A DNA stretch of 64,000 nt from Symsagittifera roscoffensis (GCF_963678635.1 NC_087069.1:44406688-44470687), one strand, 5' to 3'. Counted from the stretch's first letter, positions 1-12,331 are shown. Notes: generated from the letters alone by a model not told the origin. A program made the numbers and translations.

Positions 1-900
1 CTCCATAGTTTTTATCCAGAGAAGGTTCAGACTGCGATAAGCAAAAATAATGAATTTTCCATTACGGAAATGGAATGTCGTCGGGTGATTATCTCCCTTT
101 TGCTGCACGTAAAACCTACTCTGTGAAATTTGTAGAAAAAAAACAACATTTCAGTTTTTTATTAATTTCGGGTTCTTTTAAGAAATAATTATTTGTTTTC
201 GCAGAAGCTGTTAGCTTAGTTTGGTTTTTTGAACAGCTGCTCCCACTGGAACCGCTTTTAGCGAAAAAAGAGTGCAGTGTTCTAAGGGTGAGTAAACTCG
301 GTTGATGAGTCAGACGTTTAAACATGCTCAGTACGTCCTGTTGGTGGGTTAGGTCAGTTGTGGGAGTATACCTGGGAATGGTTCATCGAGTAAAGACTTC
401 TGTTGATTAGAATCTTTTTTTTTCTTTATAGTTGGTGTTTTTGTCAATCGTATTTTGTGGCTGTGGTCATTTGTTTAAAATAGCCTATCCGTGATTAGTG
501 ATAATCTGAAATTTACTAAAATGGCATGTTATCCTAATTAAAAAAATTGGTTTTGGGTTCCACAAAATTATATTATCCAGGTCAATTTGGTCGTATAACA
601 GTTGAAATTTCCTATGGATTTGGGTATTGCTGTGGAGTTAAGTAAGCGGAAATGGTTTTTATAAGCTTTATTCAAGGTTATTCCCAACCGGGTTAAGAAA
701 AAGTTTGAAAGCAGTTTATAAAAAGCTTTTTATCAGCGGTTAAAAAAATTTGAGTTTCAATTATTTACTACAAAATTGTCATGCGAAATTATGAGGCGTT
801 TAAACAGTGTAAACAAAAAGGGGCGACTTGAGGGTCAGTTTGGAGAAAATAGAAAGTTCACACATAAAAAGTAATTACATCTGTATTAAGGATTCCAATT
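1..900 (-). repeat. 3' non-coding region of an E1-family retroelement, minus strand, decayed
   Basis: Read on the minus strand this stretch follows the 3' non-coding region of E1 (33130-33970) and E2 (55560-56440). Two landmarks support it. A CCTAACCC / GGACGT / GAGCATG block lies at about 322-360 and corresponds to 33562-33640 in E1. An AACCCGGTTGG motif at 683-693 corresponds to 33227-33236. Their order and approximate spacing match. The LTR belonging to this copy would lie left of base 1. The small reading frame at 116-325 has no recognisable content and is probably chance. Confidence 0.6.
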
Positions 901-1899
901 GTCTAACTCATTTCAATGTATTACAAATTTTTTGAAAGTATTAAAATAATTATTAACTATTTTTTTTTCGAACACAATTTATTTTTCTGCAATAGGTTAG
1001 CGCCATCTGAATGATTATAAAAATGTTTCATCTTCTTTTTGACTTTCGTCTCTCAGAAGCTAATGAAGAAATCTAGCTGAAAATCAATGAAACATTTCAA
1101 AATAAAATAGTAACCAAATCTTTTTCTAGAATTAGATAGTTTCAAGAAAAATTCATTTTATACTTGCGCTGATTCTGCAAAGAAACAAAAAGAAAAGAAG
1201 ATTAGCGATAGAAGTTGATTCTGAAAGGAGATCAGCGTGTAAGTGAGTAACTTTTTTTATTTCTAGTAGTGGCCAAAGAAACTCAAGTGCCTTGATGGTT
1301 TTTATTTTTTCGTGAAGATTTTTATTTTTGTGCCATAAACAATTTTGAATAATGGTTTTTCTACAGGTTTGATAAATTCATGCGCGATGATCATCGGTCT
1401 AGTTTTGACGATGGGTTTGTAAACTGGGCAAAAGTATACATTTGGCGGACGGGACCATGACTGCGGAGAAAGTGGCGTAGGTTACTGCCTTTATAGCAAA
1501 AAAGTAAAAGTATTGTGTATTTTGAATTGATGAACTTTAACGATAATGTGTTGGCAAATTTTGTGCAAAGTGTCCTGGAAAACGATAGTAATTGCGAGTG
1601 TGTATTAGTTTAGTTTTAACATTAATTCGTGTGTAAAGTTCACATCTCGTTCCTTCGATGTTAGAAAATTAAAAGCTAATTGGAATTTTTCAGAACGAAG
1701 CAATGAAAAAAAAACGAGAAATTTAATTACAATATTACTTAGAACAACATGAACAAATGAAACCCCGAATTAAACAAAATTTCTAAATCATTGTAATAGC
1801 TCAGATGAAGATTGTGATACCAAAAACACACTAATTGATTAATTTGTCAAAAATCAAAATGACTTTGAACTGCCTTTTCAATCTAATAATCATAAAAAT
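901..1899. other. No recognisable gene
   Basis: AT-rich sequence without a convincing reading frame on either strand. It lies between a minus-strand 3' region (1-900) and a plus-strand pol remnant (from about 1900), so at least one rearrangement or insertion boundary must fall here. I could not place it. Confidence 0.4.
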
Positions 1900-2104
1900 G
1901 ATCAACCAGACAGAAACGCCGAGAAACTCAAGGAAATTGAAAAAACCAATGTAACATGTATTCCAGAATACATCTCAAAAAATTATTAATCATAGTAACA
2001 AAAATGTGAACACTGAATGCTAAAAAATCAACTAATGACAAAAATGCACAACAAAGAAAAAATTTTTGGACACTAACACTAACAAAAAAAATCAAAATAA
2101 CTCT

Positions 2105-2245
2105 CAGTCCCCAGAGCTAGTATTAGATTTTATATTTGACTAAGGCGCCGAACCAAACATCGTAGATGTCGATAAATGGACTGAATTCAATTAATAAATC
2201 CATCCGTGACACTTCAAGACACAATAAGTAAGTTATTAACGGCAC
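2105..2245 (+). pseudogene. Retroelement aspartic protease remnant
   Basis: Translation around 2124-2180 gives a hydrophobic run followed by D-stop-G-A-E-P-N-I-V-D-V-D. This is the active-site loop of a retropepsin-like protease (D-S/T-G-A) with the second position turned into TAA. The inverted copy at about 63760-63830 has E-S-G-A-E-H-N-I-V, and E1 has D-S then A-E-S-N-I-I-N after a deletion. All three copies are therefore damaged exactly at the catalytic triad, but in different ways. Confidence 0.7.
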
Positions 2246-2999
2246 ACGAATTTACAAAATTATGAAAAAAAACTTAAACTACAAACAACTAAATCAATTG
2301 AGAACCACAAAGTTCTAATTGAAAATTTTACAGATGTTTTTCACTTTATAAAAATAAAATAAAGAAAAGTCGGGTTTGCAATTATTGATAAAGTCATACA
2401 GCAAAATAAATTTCTATCACATTTACATCTAAATAAGAAAACAGCTGAAACCATTAACTGGATACATCTCTATATTCCAAATAATTCAATTTCATCATTA
2501 CAACAAAAAACGAAAGTACAAAAAAATTATTTGTGTCTAATTTTGAACTCCGTCCGATTCATAGATTTTTTTGCGTAACAGAAGGGTAAACACCATATTG
2601 AATCTATTCCATATTTGACAATCTACAAAATTTAATAAAGAATTGTCGGTAAACAACAAAATAATTGACTCAAAATGATTATAGTTAGAGTAACAAAATT
2701 ATTGAATTTTGAACCTACATTGAAATTCTTAAAATACACAGCTGAACAAAAAATCTCACTGACTTTTTCAGCATTCGCAAATAAATCAGGACAATTTTGA
2801 ACAATCAGCAAAATTACTAACAAACTATTCCGATGTACAAGCCATCTCAAAATTTTAGTTGGAAAAACTCATTCTCCCTACATCTTCCATTATAGTTGGA
2901 CTTTATTAGAAACAAGCAACGCGCAAGCAATGTACCGAGACAAATACAAAATAGAAAAATGAAGTAAATAGTCTTCTAAAAATTCTTGAGAAAAGCGAA

Positions 3000-3500
3000 T
3001 AATTTTTTTCCAAAAAAAGTACAACAAGAAAAGGGAAAGCATTTGAAAAACCATTTACCATATCAGCATAAAGAGAATCACTAAAGATAGAACTCGACGC
3101 TTCGCACCTAAATTTACTCACCGATAAAACAATTGTAATTGGCCAAACGAACCGATCCAAGAAAATCTCACAAAGATAAATGGACAAAACTATGCCAATG
3201 TCGACATGAATAGTGCATATAATCAAAAGCGTCTAGATGAGCAATCACCAAAATTAACCCAATTTGTCATAGGAATCCAAAAATGCAAATTTAATAGGTT
3301 ATTCAATGAAGTATCCAAAGGACCAGCAGCTTTGGTTGAAACCACTAAGTAAAGCAAAATTGTAAGTAGATACAAAAAGGATGTTATCAATCAATCAAAA
3401 ATAAAAACGTTCACTAAGATAGAAAACGTTTACAAATTTAGAAGAGAAACAGCATCAAAATTGACAATAATTGACAACAACATCAAAACTTCTGAAACGA
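3000..3500 (+). pseudogene. Reverse transcriptase remnant
   Basis: Plus-strand translation near 3140-3330 shows NWPNEPIQ, VDMNSAYNQ (first catalytic Asp), LTQFVIG and KGPAAL in order. These align with E1 RT at 21555-21760 (NWPIEPIQ, ADININQ, LTQFVIG, IGPASF). The frame is interrupted and the YxDD box is not clearly readable. The minus-strand frame at 2906-3226 is only the complement of this region. Confidence 0.75.
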
Positions 3501-3519
3501 TTGAAGTTTTTTATGAGAT

Positions 3520-4240
3520 ATGATGGAAGGAAAAACTGGAATACCTTTGAGATCTAGAATAAATGCAATGTACAGCCACCGAGAATTACAGCCACCATCA
3601 AACAATAAGAAAACACAGGAATCACGTAGCATGTTAAATTTCTTCAATAAATTTTCTTATAGAAAATTTAACTGTTTCTCGGACCATTTGACAAAACCAA
3701 GAGCCAACAAATTTATTTCGAGTGGACAATTGAACACCAAAAACGATTTGATGAAATTGAAAAAAAAAAATAGTGATTAAACATCAAAAACATTTCCAGA
3801 CCCTAATCAACAATTCAATGCTATGTGTGTTTCATCCGAATTTGTAGTAGGCCCATCATTTTTACAGTCAAATCAAGGAACAAATAAAATAAATCTCATG
3901 TCTCACGTATTTTCATCAAGCAGAAGTAGGAAATTCCACATTGATGGGAGAATGCGCAGCTATCAGATACACATTTACCTAATATGAATTGTTAATTCCT
4001 GGATCAAAACATCCAACAGTCTTTTTAACAGACCATAAACCAATATTATATTCTTTTACTCAAAAACCTAGCCCAAATGATACAGTATATAGATTTCAGC
4101 GGCTCTTGAACAAATTTCCAAATCTTTATATAGTTTGAATAGCAGAGAAAAACTTGCGCTTTTTTGACAAACTGAGTGGAAACACGCCATCAGATTTTTT
4201 AACACGAAAAAGTACGTTTAAAATTCCTCAAAATAATATA
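3520..4240 (+). pseudogene. RT connection and RNase H remnant
   Basis: An open stretch at 3520-3780 contains MLNFFNKF, equivalent to MLNFLSKY at the start of the E1 RNase H segment (22054). Downstream frames give TLMGECAAI (catalytic Glu), SKHPTVFLTDHKP (TDHKP box), VYRFQRLL and a degraded DKLSGN in place of PDTLSR. The domain is recognisable end to end but crosses stops and frameshifts. Confidence 0.75.
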
Positions 4241-4826
4241 TATTTTTTTCAAAGGTCGAAAAATCATCTCAATTAGAATGCAAATACGCCCTAAAATTAG
4301 TTCGGACACGTAATAAGTTAACAACTTAGATTTTTTTCCCACTCTACTAGAATGTCAAAAAAACTTACCAAGGTGCAAACACATTTATAACTATTCCACA
4401 ATAACGATTGAGAGTTTTTACGATAAAATCTACGATCTTAGAGATCCCATCAATAATCTTAGAGATCCTTCAACGCCTTCGAAATAGCAAATTTCAAACG
4501 CACTCCAACGGACAACTGGATTACTTCAAAAGTATCAAAGTTAGACCCCGTTATCAGACATATCGAATCAAAAACAAAAACATCACAAACACAAAACAAA
4601 ACCCATATCACTTATCTGGAAATAAAACCCTCCCATTTCCGAAACCTTAATAAAATTTCCCTAAATGAACAAGCAGACATCTTAGATTATCATAATCCGA
4701 TATAAAAGTACCCTGTTTACCATTAAGTTTAAATTTAAAAGCTTTTCATAACATAGTTGCCTCGAAAAAAAAACATATTGGTTCAGAAAAAAAACATATG
4801 ATAACTTTATATTTATTTTATTTTCT

Positions 4827-5900
4827 TTGGTAAGTTTTTACTTACCAAAACCACCAATTTGGAACAAAGTACTTTGTAAAGAATTTCCCACATGTCAAGT
4901 CGATAAAACCTTCCCACATCAAAAACAAACAGCAGAAAAACACGACTTTAAGCGACAAAGTCTGTTTTTTAATCATCAGATCTCTTTTGACACTAACGTC
5001 CCAATATCACCATCCTCCGAGCGCAATTCTTATGTTTTGGTAGTTATAGACGATTTTACAATTTATGCAGCTTTAAACCCAGTTCTGCATCATAACGCTT
5101 ATTATGCATACGCAAAACTTAATGAACATTGGATATCTAAGCTTGGATTTTCCGAAATCTTTGTTACAGTTGATGACTCTGAAGTTATAAGCAACCAAGT
5201 CATAACCTTATGCCACATTAACAACATCAAACACAAAGCAAGAACTTTACTAGCTCAAAGAAAAAATTGACTAGTTGAAGGCAAGAATCGCTCTTTACAA
5301 GAATAATTAACATGTATTATGAACGAAAAGACAAAAATACAATAAAAAATTAACAGACGCAACTTTTGCCACTAGCATTCTTTTCAAAAATTACTCCAAA
5401 CTTTGGTTTATCAATATACGAAATGGCTTTCAACCGAAAGTCTCTTACTCCAATAATGTTCACAGCGAATGCATCTAAAATTTTACAAAGATATGGCAAA
5501 CCACGAAAACATTCAGTATGTTGAAATTTACCACCTCATACACACGTTGACAATCAAATCCCTCACTCACAAATTTTAAATTTAGCTTTTGGTACTCGTA
5601 TCAATTGGATCCTAAATTGAGACAAAAATATAATGAAGTATATCAAAAATAGCAAAAAGTTATAATAAAGAAAAAACATTCAATCACAAATCAACTCTCG
5701 CTTTAGAACGTTTCTATTGACACCAAAATTTTCAATCTACAAGAAAACTATCGAGCAAAACGCAACTACTCCAAAAAACAACCCTACCAATTTATTGAAA
5801 AAACAACTGATATTGCATATAAACTTATTGACCAAAACCAAAAAAGAAATTATGCTACATAAAAATAATCTCTTATCTTATTATCCAAGAGAGTCCACTC
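4827..5900 (+). pseudogene. Integrase remnant
   Basis: The open part (4827-5270) shows the zinc-finger end (CKEFPTCQVDK), then ISFDTNVPISPSSE with the first catalytic Asp, VVIDDFT, YAKLNEHWISKLGFSEI, and the site of the second Asp (TVDDSE where E1 has TDKGTEF). The Glu-bearing helix follows in another frame (VEGKNRSLQE, about 5275). At 5870-5920 the tail reads NNLLSYYPRES, matching E1 NNLIPYYP, which is the end of the GPY/F region. Confidence 0.8.
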
Positions 5901-6240
5901 TTCGAGAACTACCACATATCTACTCATTTCCTAGACCTAATATCGTTGAATCGCCACAGCCAAAAAATAACACAAACCTTCCAGAACTCTCATCAGTCTC
6001 AGAAAAAAAAATGAAAAATTTAACCGCACAGAAGGATTAAATTACAAAACCTAAAAGTTAAACCCACTGAAAAACACAAACCGTAAATTACAACAGCAAA
6101 TTTTTATGGCAGAATCAGAAGAAAAATGTATTCTTCCTCAATTTTTCAGATCACGAAAACAAACGAGAAAAAATATCAAAGATTCATCCTACAACCAAAA
6201 ATTTTGAAAAAAGTAGATATCCACAATACATCTTAAAACA
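5700..6240 (+). pseudogene. C-terminal tail of pol, basic and low-complexity
   Basis: After the integrase core there is an Asn/Lys/Thr-rich frame (5717-6040), then a degraded basic end resembling the RSRPRKNY tail of E1 at about 24740-24822. I see no enzymatic motif. The tail is shared by all pol copies in the window, so it belongs to the element. Confidence 0.5.
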
Positions 6241-6894
6241 AGAACAGAAAAATTTTCTCTTGCAATTGATCTTTTAAACAGATGAGAAAGCCTCATTAGG
6301 GTTCTAACATTTTTTTGTTGAAATTTTTAATCCACTTAACTTTTTTCTGAGTTTCTTGATATTCCTGAATAAATCCGTTGAAAGAAACTGACCAATCACA
6401 ACGAAATGTTTCTCAGGGTTTTTTCAATCGCATTAACTGTTACTAAAATTGAATCTATCAAATTTTAAATTGGAACTATAATCCTAACATTAGGACCTCC
6501 GGGTCGAAAATAAAAAAAAACAACTTTAATAATTGATAACAAAAAACTTATCGTTTCAAAAAAACTAATCTTCCCAACAAGCCTCAGTAAAAATCAACAA
6601 AATACAATGAACAAATGCTATTTATACTTTCAGAGAAAATTTTGTTTTAGCCCTCGATACAATCATAAAGAAGTAATAAAGAAGCCAAAAACAATAAAAT
6701 TCCTAAAAATGTTTCCGGTTTAAACATTAGATAAAAACAGGAATAAAAAGTCAATACAGAAAATTCAAGACTATACTTTACCAATACCTATCCATTTCCA
6801 TCGCCCACATTGAAATCCAATAAAACAGTTTCAACCTGGCACTAGACAAAAAAATTATTTTAAAGAATTCTCGGAAAAAAGAAAATACTTCTAA

Positions 6895-7014
6895 ATGATC
6901 ACTCTGAAACAAGTTGCCTCGACTCTCGAAATTTTTCAAGTTGTTCATGTAATTTTAAGTAACATGCTTATATTATTTCGGTTTCCATTGCTTCGGGTTG
7001 AAAACTTTGAGTAG
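6895..7014 (+). CDS. Short hydrophobic ORF (39 codons), truncated homologue of E1 membrane ORF
   Basis: An ATG at 6895 opens a 39-codon frame with a hydrophobic core (VVHVILSNMLILFRF) ending in TAG at 7012-7014. It occupies the same place as the 79-codon membrane ORF of E1 (25413), downstream of integrase. Its ATTTTTCAA stretch is also shared at nucleotide level. Conservation of a start codon and a hydrophobic core in an old copy argues that the E1 ORF is real. Because the copy breaks off here, this version is probably truncated. Confidence 0.35.
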   Translation: MITLKQVASTLEIFQVVHVILSNMLILFRFPLLRVENFE

Positions 7015-8260
7015 TTGGTGAGTTTTGTTTTAGTTTGTTACCTATTTGATAATGTAAAAACAGGTTTTACTGGATGTTTACTTTTCTGTTGTTCAGTTTT
7101 TTGTGGATCTAAAACTGGTTCAAAAATATCTTATTGTTCTTTGTCGTACGATTCCTTTTTCATTAGAGAAAAATTATGTGGTGATTGCTGGTTTCTGGGT
7201 AAGGTTTTTAGGAATGTTTTTTTTTTCATCTTCTGAGAACGGTTTGATTTTTCTGTCCATATTGTTTGTTTTGTTCGAAAAAAGGATGTTCGTGAATGTC
7301 ATTACTTTGAAACAATCTTCAAGAGCTTAAATTATTTGTATGGCAGAACTTGAATGGCGTTTGCTATATCAATAAAATATGATACCATTCAGAATCTTAA
7401 GTATATCTGATTGATCTGCTATGATTGTATCATTATCAAGGCTTGTGCCAAATGGTTTTCTAAAAGTGTTCTATGATATCTATGATATGTTCGAATTAGT
7501 CAGTTACGAACTATGCAAAATTCTTTTGAAGATCAGGCCTTACTATAGTGGGTATGCCAGTGGCATTCAGAATTTCCCGGGTTGCAATTAGATATTTTAA
7601 AAAATAATCATTTTTTTTTCTTACTTTTGAATGTAGTGTTGTTTGTGGTGATGATACATAGAATGTTTCATTTGAATCAAGGAGGGAAGTATAACCATAA
7701 AATAATACAAAAACATCATTTGTGAAATTTAACTTCGCTCGTTGTGAAATGGGATGTTGTATCTTTCTAATGTATTCTTTGATAACTTGGAAAAACTTAT
7801 TTCTATGTCATTTATTTATATTTTCTTCGATAGAGTACGATTAATAAGATCTGGTGCTATGATTTTCATTGTAATTACTCCACACTCTGAGGTTATGTCG
7901 CACAGATTCGTTAAGTAGTCGTGAAGTATCTGCATTTTTTCTTAACATTGGAAGTTCATGTTTGCTTGGATTATGGCCTTACCAAATTAAATTTTTTATG
8001 AGATTGTGACAAAATTGTACTTGTGATCGTGAGGGATCACTATTTGGATTTATGACAATTGGTCGGATAGAGTCATTCTCAAAACTTTGTCGTTTTCTTG
8101 ATCATTCTTGTAAAGTGGTAAGTTTATGATTTTCAATGTACCCTATGGGTTGATTCCAGTTTCATGTTCGGACTGGTTTATGTTTGAAGGTTTTTTTTTT
8201 ACTTTTTAGAGATGATGTTGTTGTTGCTTCGGAATGAGGAAAATGTCTTTCCATTAAACT
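7015..8260 (-). pseudogene. Gag remnant of an E1-family element, minus strand
   Basis: Minus-strand translation at about 7360-7480 gives DNDTIIADQSD, which aligns with NDDTVIAEQSD in E1 gag (17600-17635). Further downstream, at about 7080-7110, is KSKHPVKPV, comparable to the Lys/Pro-rich linker of E1 gag. Stops are frequent. The plus-strand frames at 7015-7330 are complements with no content of their own. The matching pol does not follow on the minus strand; plus-strand pol is found instead, so this fragment has been rearranged. Confidence 0.6.
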
Positions 8261-9335
8261 TTGTGGTTGTTGTGTTTTTTTTTTGGATTTTGAAGGAGTT
8301 AGTTTTTATGTATTGTTTTAGTATCTGGTTCTGATTCTTTGTTCCGTTTTCTTGTTAAACTAGTTTTTGGAGTTTGTTTTTGCTTAGAAGTGAAAACTTT
8401 TTCTGCGATTGTTTTATATAACCTTCTTTGTTGATGTGGCCTTACTACAATAACGTATCGGGAGTCTTGAATAAAACAATTGAGAACAATTATAGTTTTT
8501 ACTTCCTATATTTAATGTTGACATAAGTGTTAAGATGAAAAACTCATTCAAATCCGGTTGTTAATTTTTTAATTTCCTAAACGGTTGGTCCCTAATTATT
8601 TTGCGACTGTTATCTTAATTTCTCGGGTCTTATATTTTGTTGTGCACAGACGGGTTGGGGAGAAAGTTGATCATTTCTATCGAATGACATGTACTAAAAC
8701 ATCTGGCGCTCTCTGCATTTAGATAACCTTAATCCTTTTTTGAATGGGATCGATAAGATATCGAGGGTTGGAGAATAAAATCAATCCATAGAGCTCAGGT
8801 ATAATTAGAACACGAGCAGGTCGTTAAATAATATTTTACAGCTTCTCATTTTAAAGGTTGATTTAAGCCTGGTTCAAACAAGAATTAGGGATCAAATTAA
8901 GAATTAGTAACCGAAGCTCTTCACTGTTAAGATCAACCTAAATGGGCTGAGTTTATAAGGTAAAAACTAGTCAGTTAGTCCTGCATCGACTAGGGTCGTT
9001 AGAAACGTCAAAAGAAGGCTGTAATAATTTTGAAATTTTCAAATTTGATAAATGCAAAGAAAAGTGATCTCAATTTTGCGAAAATTTCAATAAACACTTT
9101 ACGGTCACAGATCCAGGGAGAGGCCCTGCTGATAATTTTATTTGAATGATTTTAAGCTTTTTGATGTTAAAGATCCAAGGAAAGGCCTTACGGCTCAAAT
9201 ATTTATTTGCATTTTGTCTGTCAAAAGGCAACAGAAACAGTGAAAAAAATCGAGGAACGCAAAAAAACTGATAAAACTGAACAAAGAAATCAAAACCACA
9301 ATCCAATTACGTTTTGCGGAGTGAAAAAAATGCGT
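8261..9335 (-). repeat. Tandem leader unit 1 of an E1-family element
   Basis: The minus-strand reading matches the E1 leader (about 15880-16460). Shared words include GTGTTCTAATTATACCTGA (E1 16237), ACAGTGAAGA-CTTCGGTTA (E1 16120) and GATTCTCCAA-like tracts. It is followed directly by a second, diverged copy of itself (9336-10650) in the same orientation. Both units carry the two small hairpins described separately. No coding potential is evident. Confidence 0.75.
9114..9189 (-). promoter_or_regulatory. Paired hairpins in leader unit 1
   Basis: Two short inverted repeats lie about 60 bases apart. One is CAGGG-AGAGG-CCCTG (9114-9128) and the other AAGG-AAAGG-CCTT (9177-9189), as written on the plus strand. 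The same pair occurs in unit 2 and in the E1 leader, with stem changes that keep pairing. Confidence 0.5.
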
Positions 9336-10650
9336 TTACTCTAACTTTTAGTTTTTTTGTGTTTTTATTTGGATTTTAAAGGAGAAAGAGCTTACGTATG
9401 ATTTTAGTATCTGATTCTGATACTTGGTTGCGTTTTCTTGAAAAACTCTTTTTGGAAATTGTTTTTGTTTATAAGTGAAACTTTTTTTTGCGATTGTTTT
9501 TTTTAACTTTATATAACTTTCTTTGTTGATGTGGCGTTACTACAATATCGTATCGGGGCTCTTGAATGAGACAATTGTGCAATTGTGGATAATTCTTGTT
9601 TTTTTTTCCTATATTTGATGTTGACATAAGTGTTTAGATGAAAAAATTATGCAAATCCGGTAGTTAATTTTCTAACTTCTTAAACTGTTGGTCCTTACTT
9701 AATTGATGACGGTTATATTAATTATTCTGGGCGTATATTTTGTCGTGCAGAGACGGGTTGAGGAGAGAGTTGATCATATCTATCGAACGACATGTACTAA
9801 AACGTCTGGCGCTCTCTGCATTTAATTAAACTAAATCCTACCTTAAATGGGATCGAAAGGAGATCGAGGGTTGGAGAATAGTATATCAATCCTTAGGGCT
9901 CAGGTATAATTAGAACACAAACAGGTCGTTAAAAACTGCTTGACAGCTTCTCATTTTAAAGGTTGATTTAAACTTGGATCTAACAAGAGTTAGAGATCAA
10001 GTGAAGAAAGCTCTTCGCGGGTTAGCTTAAATTAATTAGGCTGAGTTTGTAAGGTAAAAATTTGTCAGCTAGTCCTGGGTAGTTTGAAAGGATTAGAAAG
10101 TGAATTGACACCCTAGGGTCTGTAGAAACTTAAAAGGAAGGATGAATTAATATTGAGTTTAATAAATCCAAGGAAAGATGATCTGCATTTTGAAAAGATT
10201 TCAAAAAAACTTGAAGGTTAAAGATGCAGGGAGAGGCCCTGATGATTTTGCTATATGAATGAACTTGAGGTTTTTAAAGTTAAAGATCAAAGGAAAGGCC
10301 TTCAGACTCAAATGCTTAAGTTGCAATACGTTGTCTGCCAATACGCAACAGAAACAAGGAAAAATTTCAAGGAACCCAAAAAAAGAAGAAACTATTTACA
10401 ATGTTAATTTTTGATAAAACTTCAAACTTCGAAATTAAAAGAACAAAAAGTTTGCTTTCTAAACTTTTTGAATTTCAAGATTGAGTTATGGTTGATTTCT
10501 TGGAAAAAAGTTTTTGATAACGCTGGATTAAAAGATAAAATTTCTATTCCGCTGATAAATCTGAACAAAAAATCAAAACTACAATTCAATCACGTTTTTC
10601 GTGACCTTTATGTTTTGTCCATTGATGGAGTTTTTTCCTTTTAAAAAAAT
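9336..10650 (-). repeat. Tandem leader unit 2 of an E1-family element
   Basis: This is a second copy of the 8261-9335 unit, aligning over its whole length, with an extra segment of about 130 bases near 10400-10530. Shared landmarks are GTTGATGTGGC-TTACTACAAT, ACATGTACTAAAAC and CTCAGGTATAATTAGAACAC. The frame at 10411-10644 lies mostly in the extra segment and is not recognisable. The duplication may reflect unequal exchange within a dead copy. Confidence 0.75.
10227..10302 (-). promoter_or_regulatory. Paired hairpins in leader unit 2
   Basis: CAGGG-AGAGG-CCCTG at 10227-10241 and AAGG-AAAGG-CCTT at 10290-10302 have the same order and spacing as in unit 1. The loops are purine-rich on this strand and pyrimidine-rich on the element's sense strand. 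Confidence 0.5.
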
Positions 10651-11882
10651 GAATTGAACTGAACTTAATACAAAATCAATAGTCAAACCAGCAAAAAAAT
10701 CAAAATTGGTTTGTGAACAAATTTTAAGTCTTTCTGAAAAAAGCATCACAGTCTAAAATTATTCACTACGTTCAATGACTTTTCGCCTATCGAAATTTTT
10801 CTCCAAAACAATTTCAAGTCAGCTTTTTGAAATGACTTTGTGCCTGATACACATGAAGTCTAGTGGCAGAAGGGACGCAAAAGAGCGGTAAAAAGCGGAA
10901 AAATGCCGGAGTCTATTGTCACTTTCTAATTTGGATCACTAAAAATTAAAAAAAAATAGAAATAACGAAAATTTTATCAAGACAAATTTGAACATAATTA
11001 TAGAAATTGGACCAATTATATTTTACTCATTGTCTCGATATTTAGAAAGGCATTAGAAATACATATGAGCTACTTTGTGAAATTGTACAGTTTTTTAAAT
11101 ACCTTAGGGTAGTAACAAAACAAGTGCAAGAAAGCACTTCTGGCGACTTGAATGAATCCTTAACAAGACATCTATAATTGTTTCGACTTTCAAAAGTAGT
11201 GAAGAAATTTTTGTGCCTGGGGTGGTGTTGTTCTCTAGACAGTTTCTATTTTCCTAACTGGGCAGTTTCAATGTTTTTTTTTTCATTATCACAAAATTAT
11301 TGATATGTTCAGCTCAAATTTTTAAGGATTTTTTAACTGTAAACAGTTTTTCTAAAATTAAACCCGACTAAAATGCGACAAAACTGCTCATATCAGGGCA
11401 ATGCATTGAATGTTCCGACTGCCAATATTTGGTCTCGACTAGTTTTTATTAAAAGAAATATTGACAAACTGCAAAGTTTACGGTGACAAAAATTAAAAGT
11501 GTATGTTAAAATTTTAGTTGTTCGTGGAATTAATAAGACAATATAGCTCGCCTCAAAAACATAGAGAAAACATAACGAAAAACATGTAGATTTCCCACTT
11601 TTTTCAAAAGTCGGAAAAAAGACTTCAGGTCTTTATTAAGGTCTATGGAAAATTCTCTGTTTTGAAAACAATTGAATTGATGAATATTTGTAAAAATAAG
11701 ATCAAGAAAACTGATTTTGTTTTCAAAACTAACGTCACACGTTTGTGAACTGTAAAGTGGTATATTTTGCAAATGACAAAGTTTTGTATAGTCCAAATAG
11801 TACGCGTCAGTTCATTTTGGATCGATTTCTTGAACGAATAAATTCTCCGTCCACGCTTTAAAAGCATGAAGTAGATTTAATA
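10651..11882. other. No recognisable gene
   Basis: AT-rich sequence. Two overlapping minus-strand frames (11530-11867) of 74-88 codons show no domain and no start context worth noting. I find no match here to the elements elsewhere in the window. Confidence 0.4.
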
Positions 11883-11890
11883 GCATGAAC

Positions 11891-12323
11891 CAGGGGCGGA
11901 TTTAGGATTTTCTCGAGGGGGGGGGCGGATTTTCACAAAATTTTCAAAAATTTTGACGACTTTTTTTTTTTAGGTCGACCAAATTTATTTTTCGAGCTCT
12001 CCCAAAGCAATGTTTTGCCCCTATTTGGGCTAAATTTTCTGCGCCGCTAAAGTTTTTTTTCTGAAAAAAACAGTCAAAAAAGCCGTTTTTGGGCACTTCT
12101 TGAAAAAATTTTATCAAAAAAATCGCGTTTTTTTTGGCGCGCGCTCCCCCTCAAAGGGAGTATATATTGGCGCCCAAGGCGCCTTTAGAAAAAATTTAGG
12201 GTCGGTCGGCCAAAAATGGATTTCTGAAAAAGTATCAAAGGGGGGACCCTTTGGGTCGGCAGGGGGTCGAATCCCTGAAGAGGGAAAGCGTCCCCCCCCG
12301 CCCTCCCCCTAAATCCGCCCCTG
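11891..12323. mobile_element. Complete non-autonomous hAT-type element (MITE), 433 bp
   Basis: The ends are perfect inverted repeats: CAGGGGCGGATTTAGG at the left and its complement ending CCGCCCCTG at 12323. The element is flanked by an 8-bp direct duplication, GCATGAAC, at 11883-11890 and 12324-12331. CAG...CTG termini with 8-bp duplications are the hallmark of hAT elements. The interior has G and C homopolymers and a GC-rich palindrome near 12171-12185 but no transposase. The 70-codon frame at 12100-12312 runs into the right terminus and is unlikely to be a gene. Confidence 0.88.
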
Positions 12324-12331
12324 GCATGAAC

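Larger units (their letters stand above)
1900..7014 (+). mobile_element. Decayed gag-pol segment of an E1-family Ty3/gypsy element
   Basis: In order on the plus strand are a protease motif (about 2110-2240), RT (3000-3500), RNase H (3590-4240), integrase (4830-5900), a basic pol tail (about 5700-6240) and the start of a small hydrophobic ORF (6895-7014). This is the gene order of E1 19400-25500. Frames are broken many times, so it is an old copy. It is repeated in inverted orientation at 59643-64000. At about 7015 it switches abruptly to minus-strand gag, so the copy is truncated or was invaded there. Confidence 0.8.

Noticed and set aside
2906..3226. Minus-strand 106-codon hydrophobic ORF
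   Set aside because: Exact complement of a plus-strand RT remnant; the mirrored frame at 62683-62940 has the same explanation.
12100..12312. 70-codon Gly/Pro-rich ORF
   Set aside because: Falls within the non-autonomous hAT element and runs into its terminal repeat.
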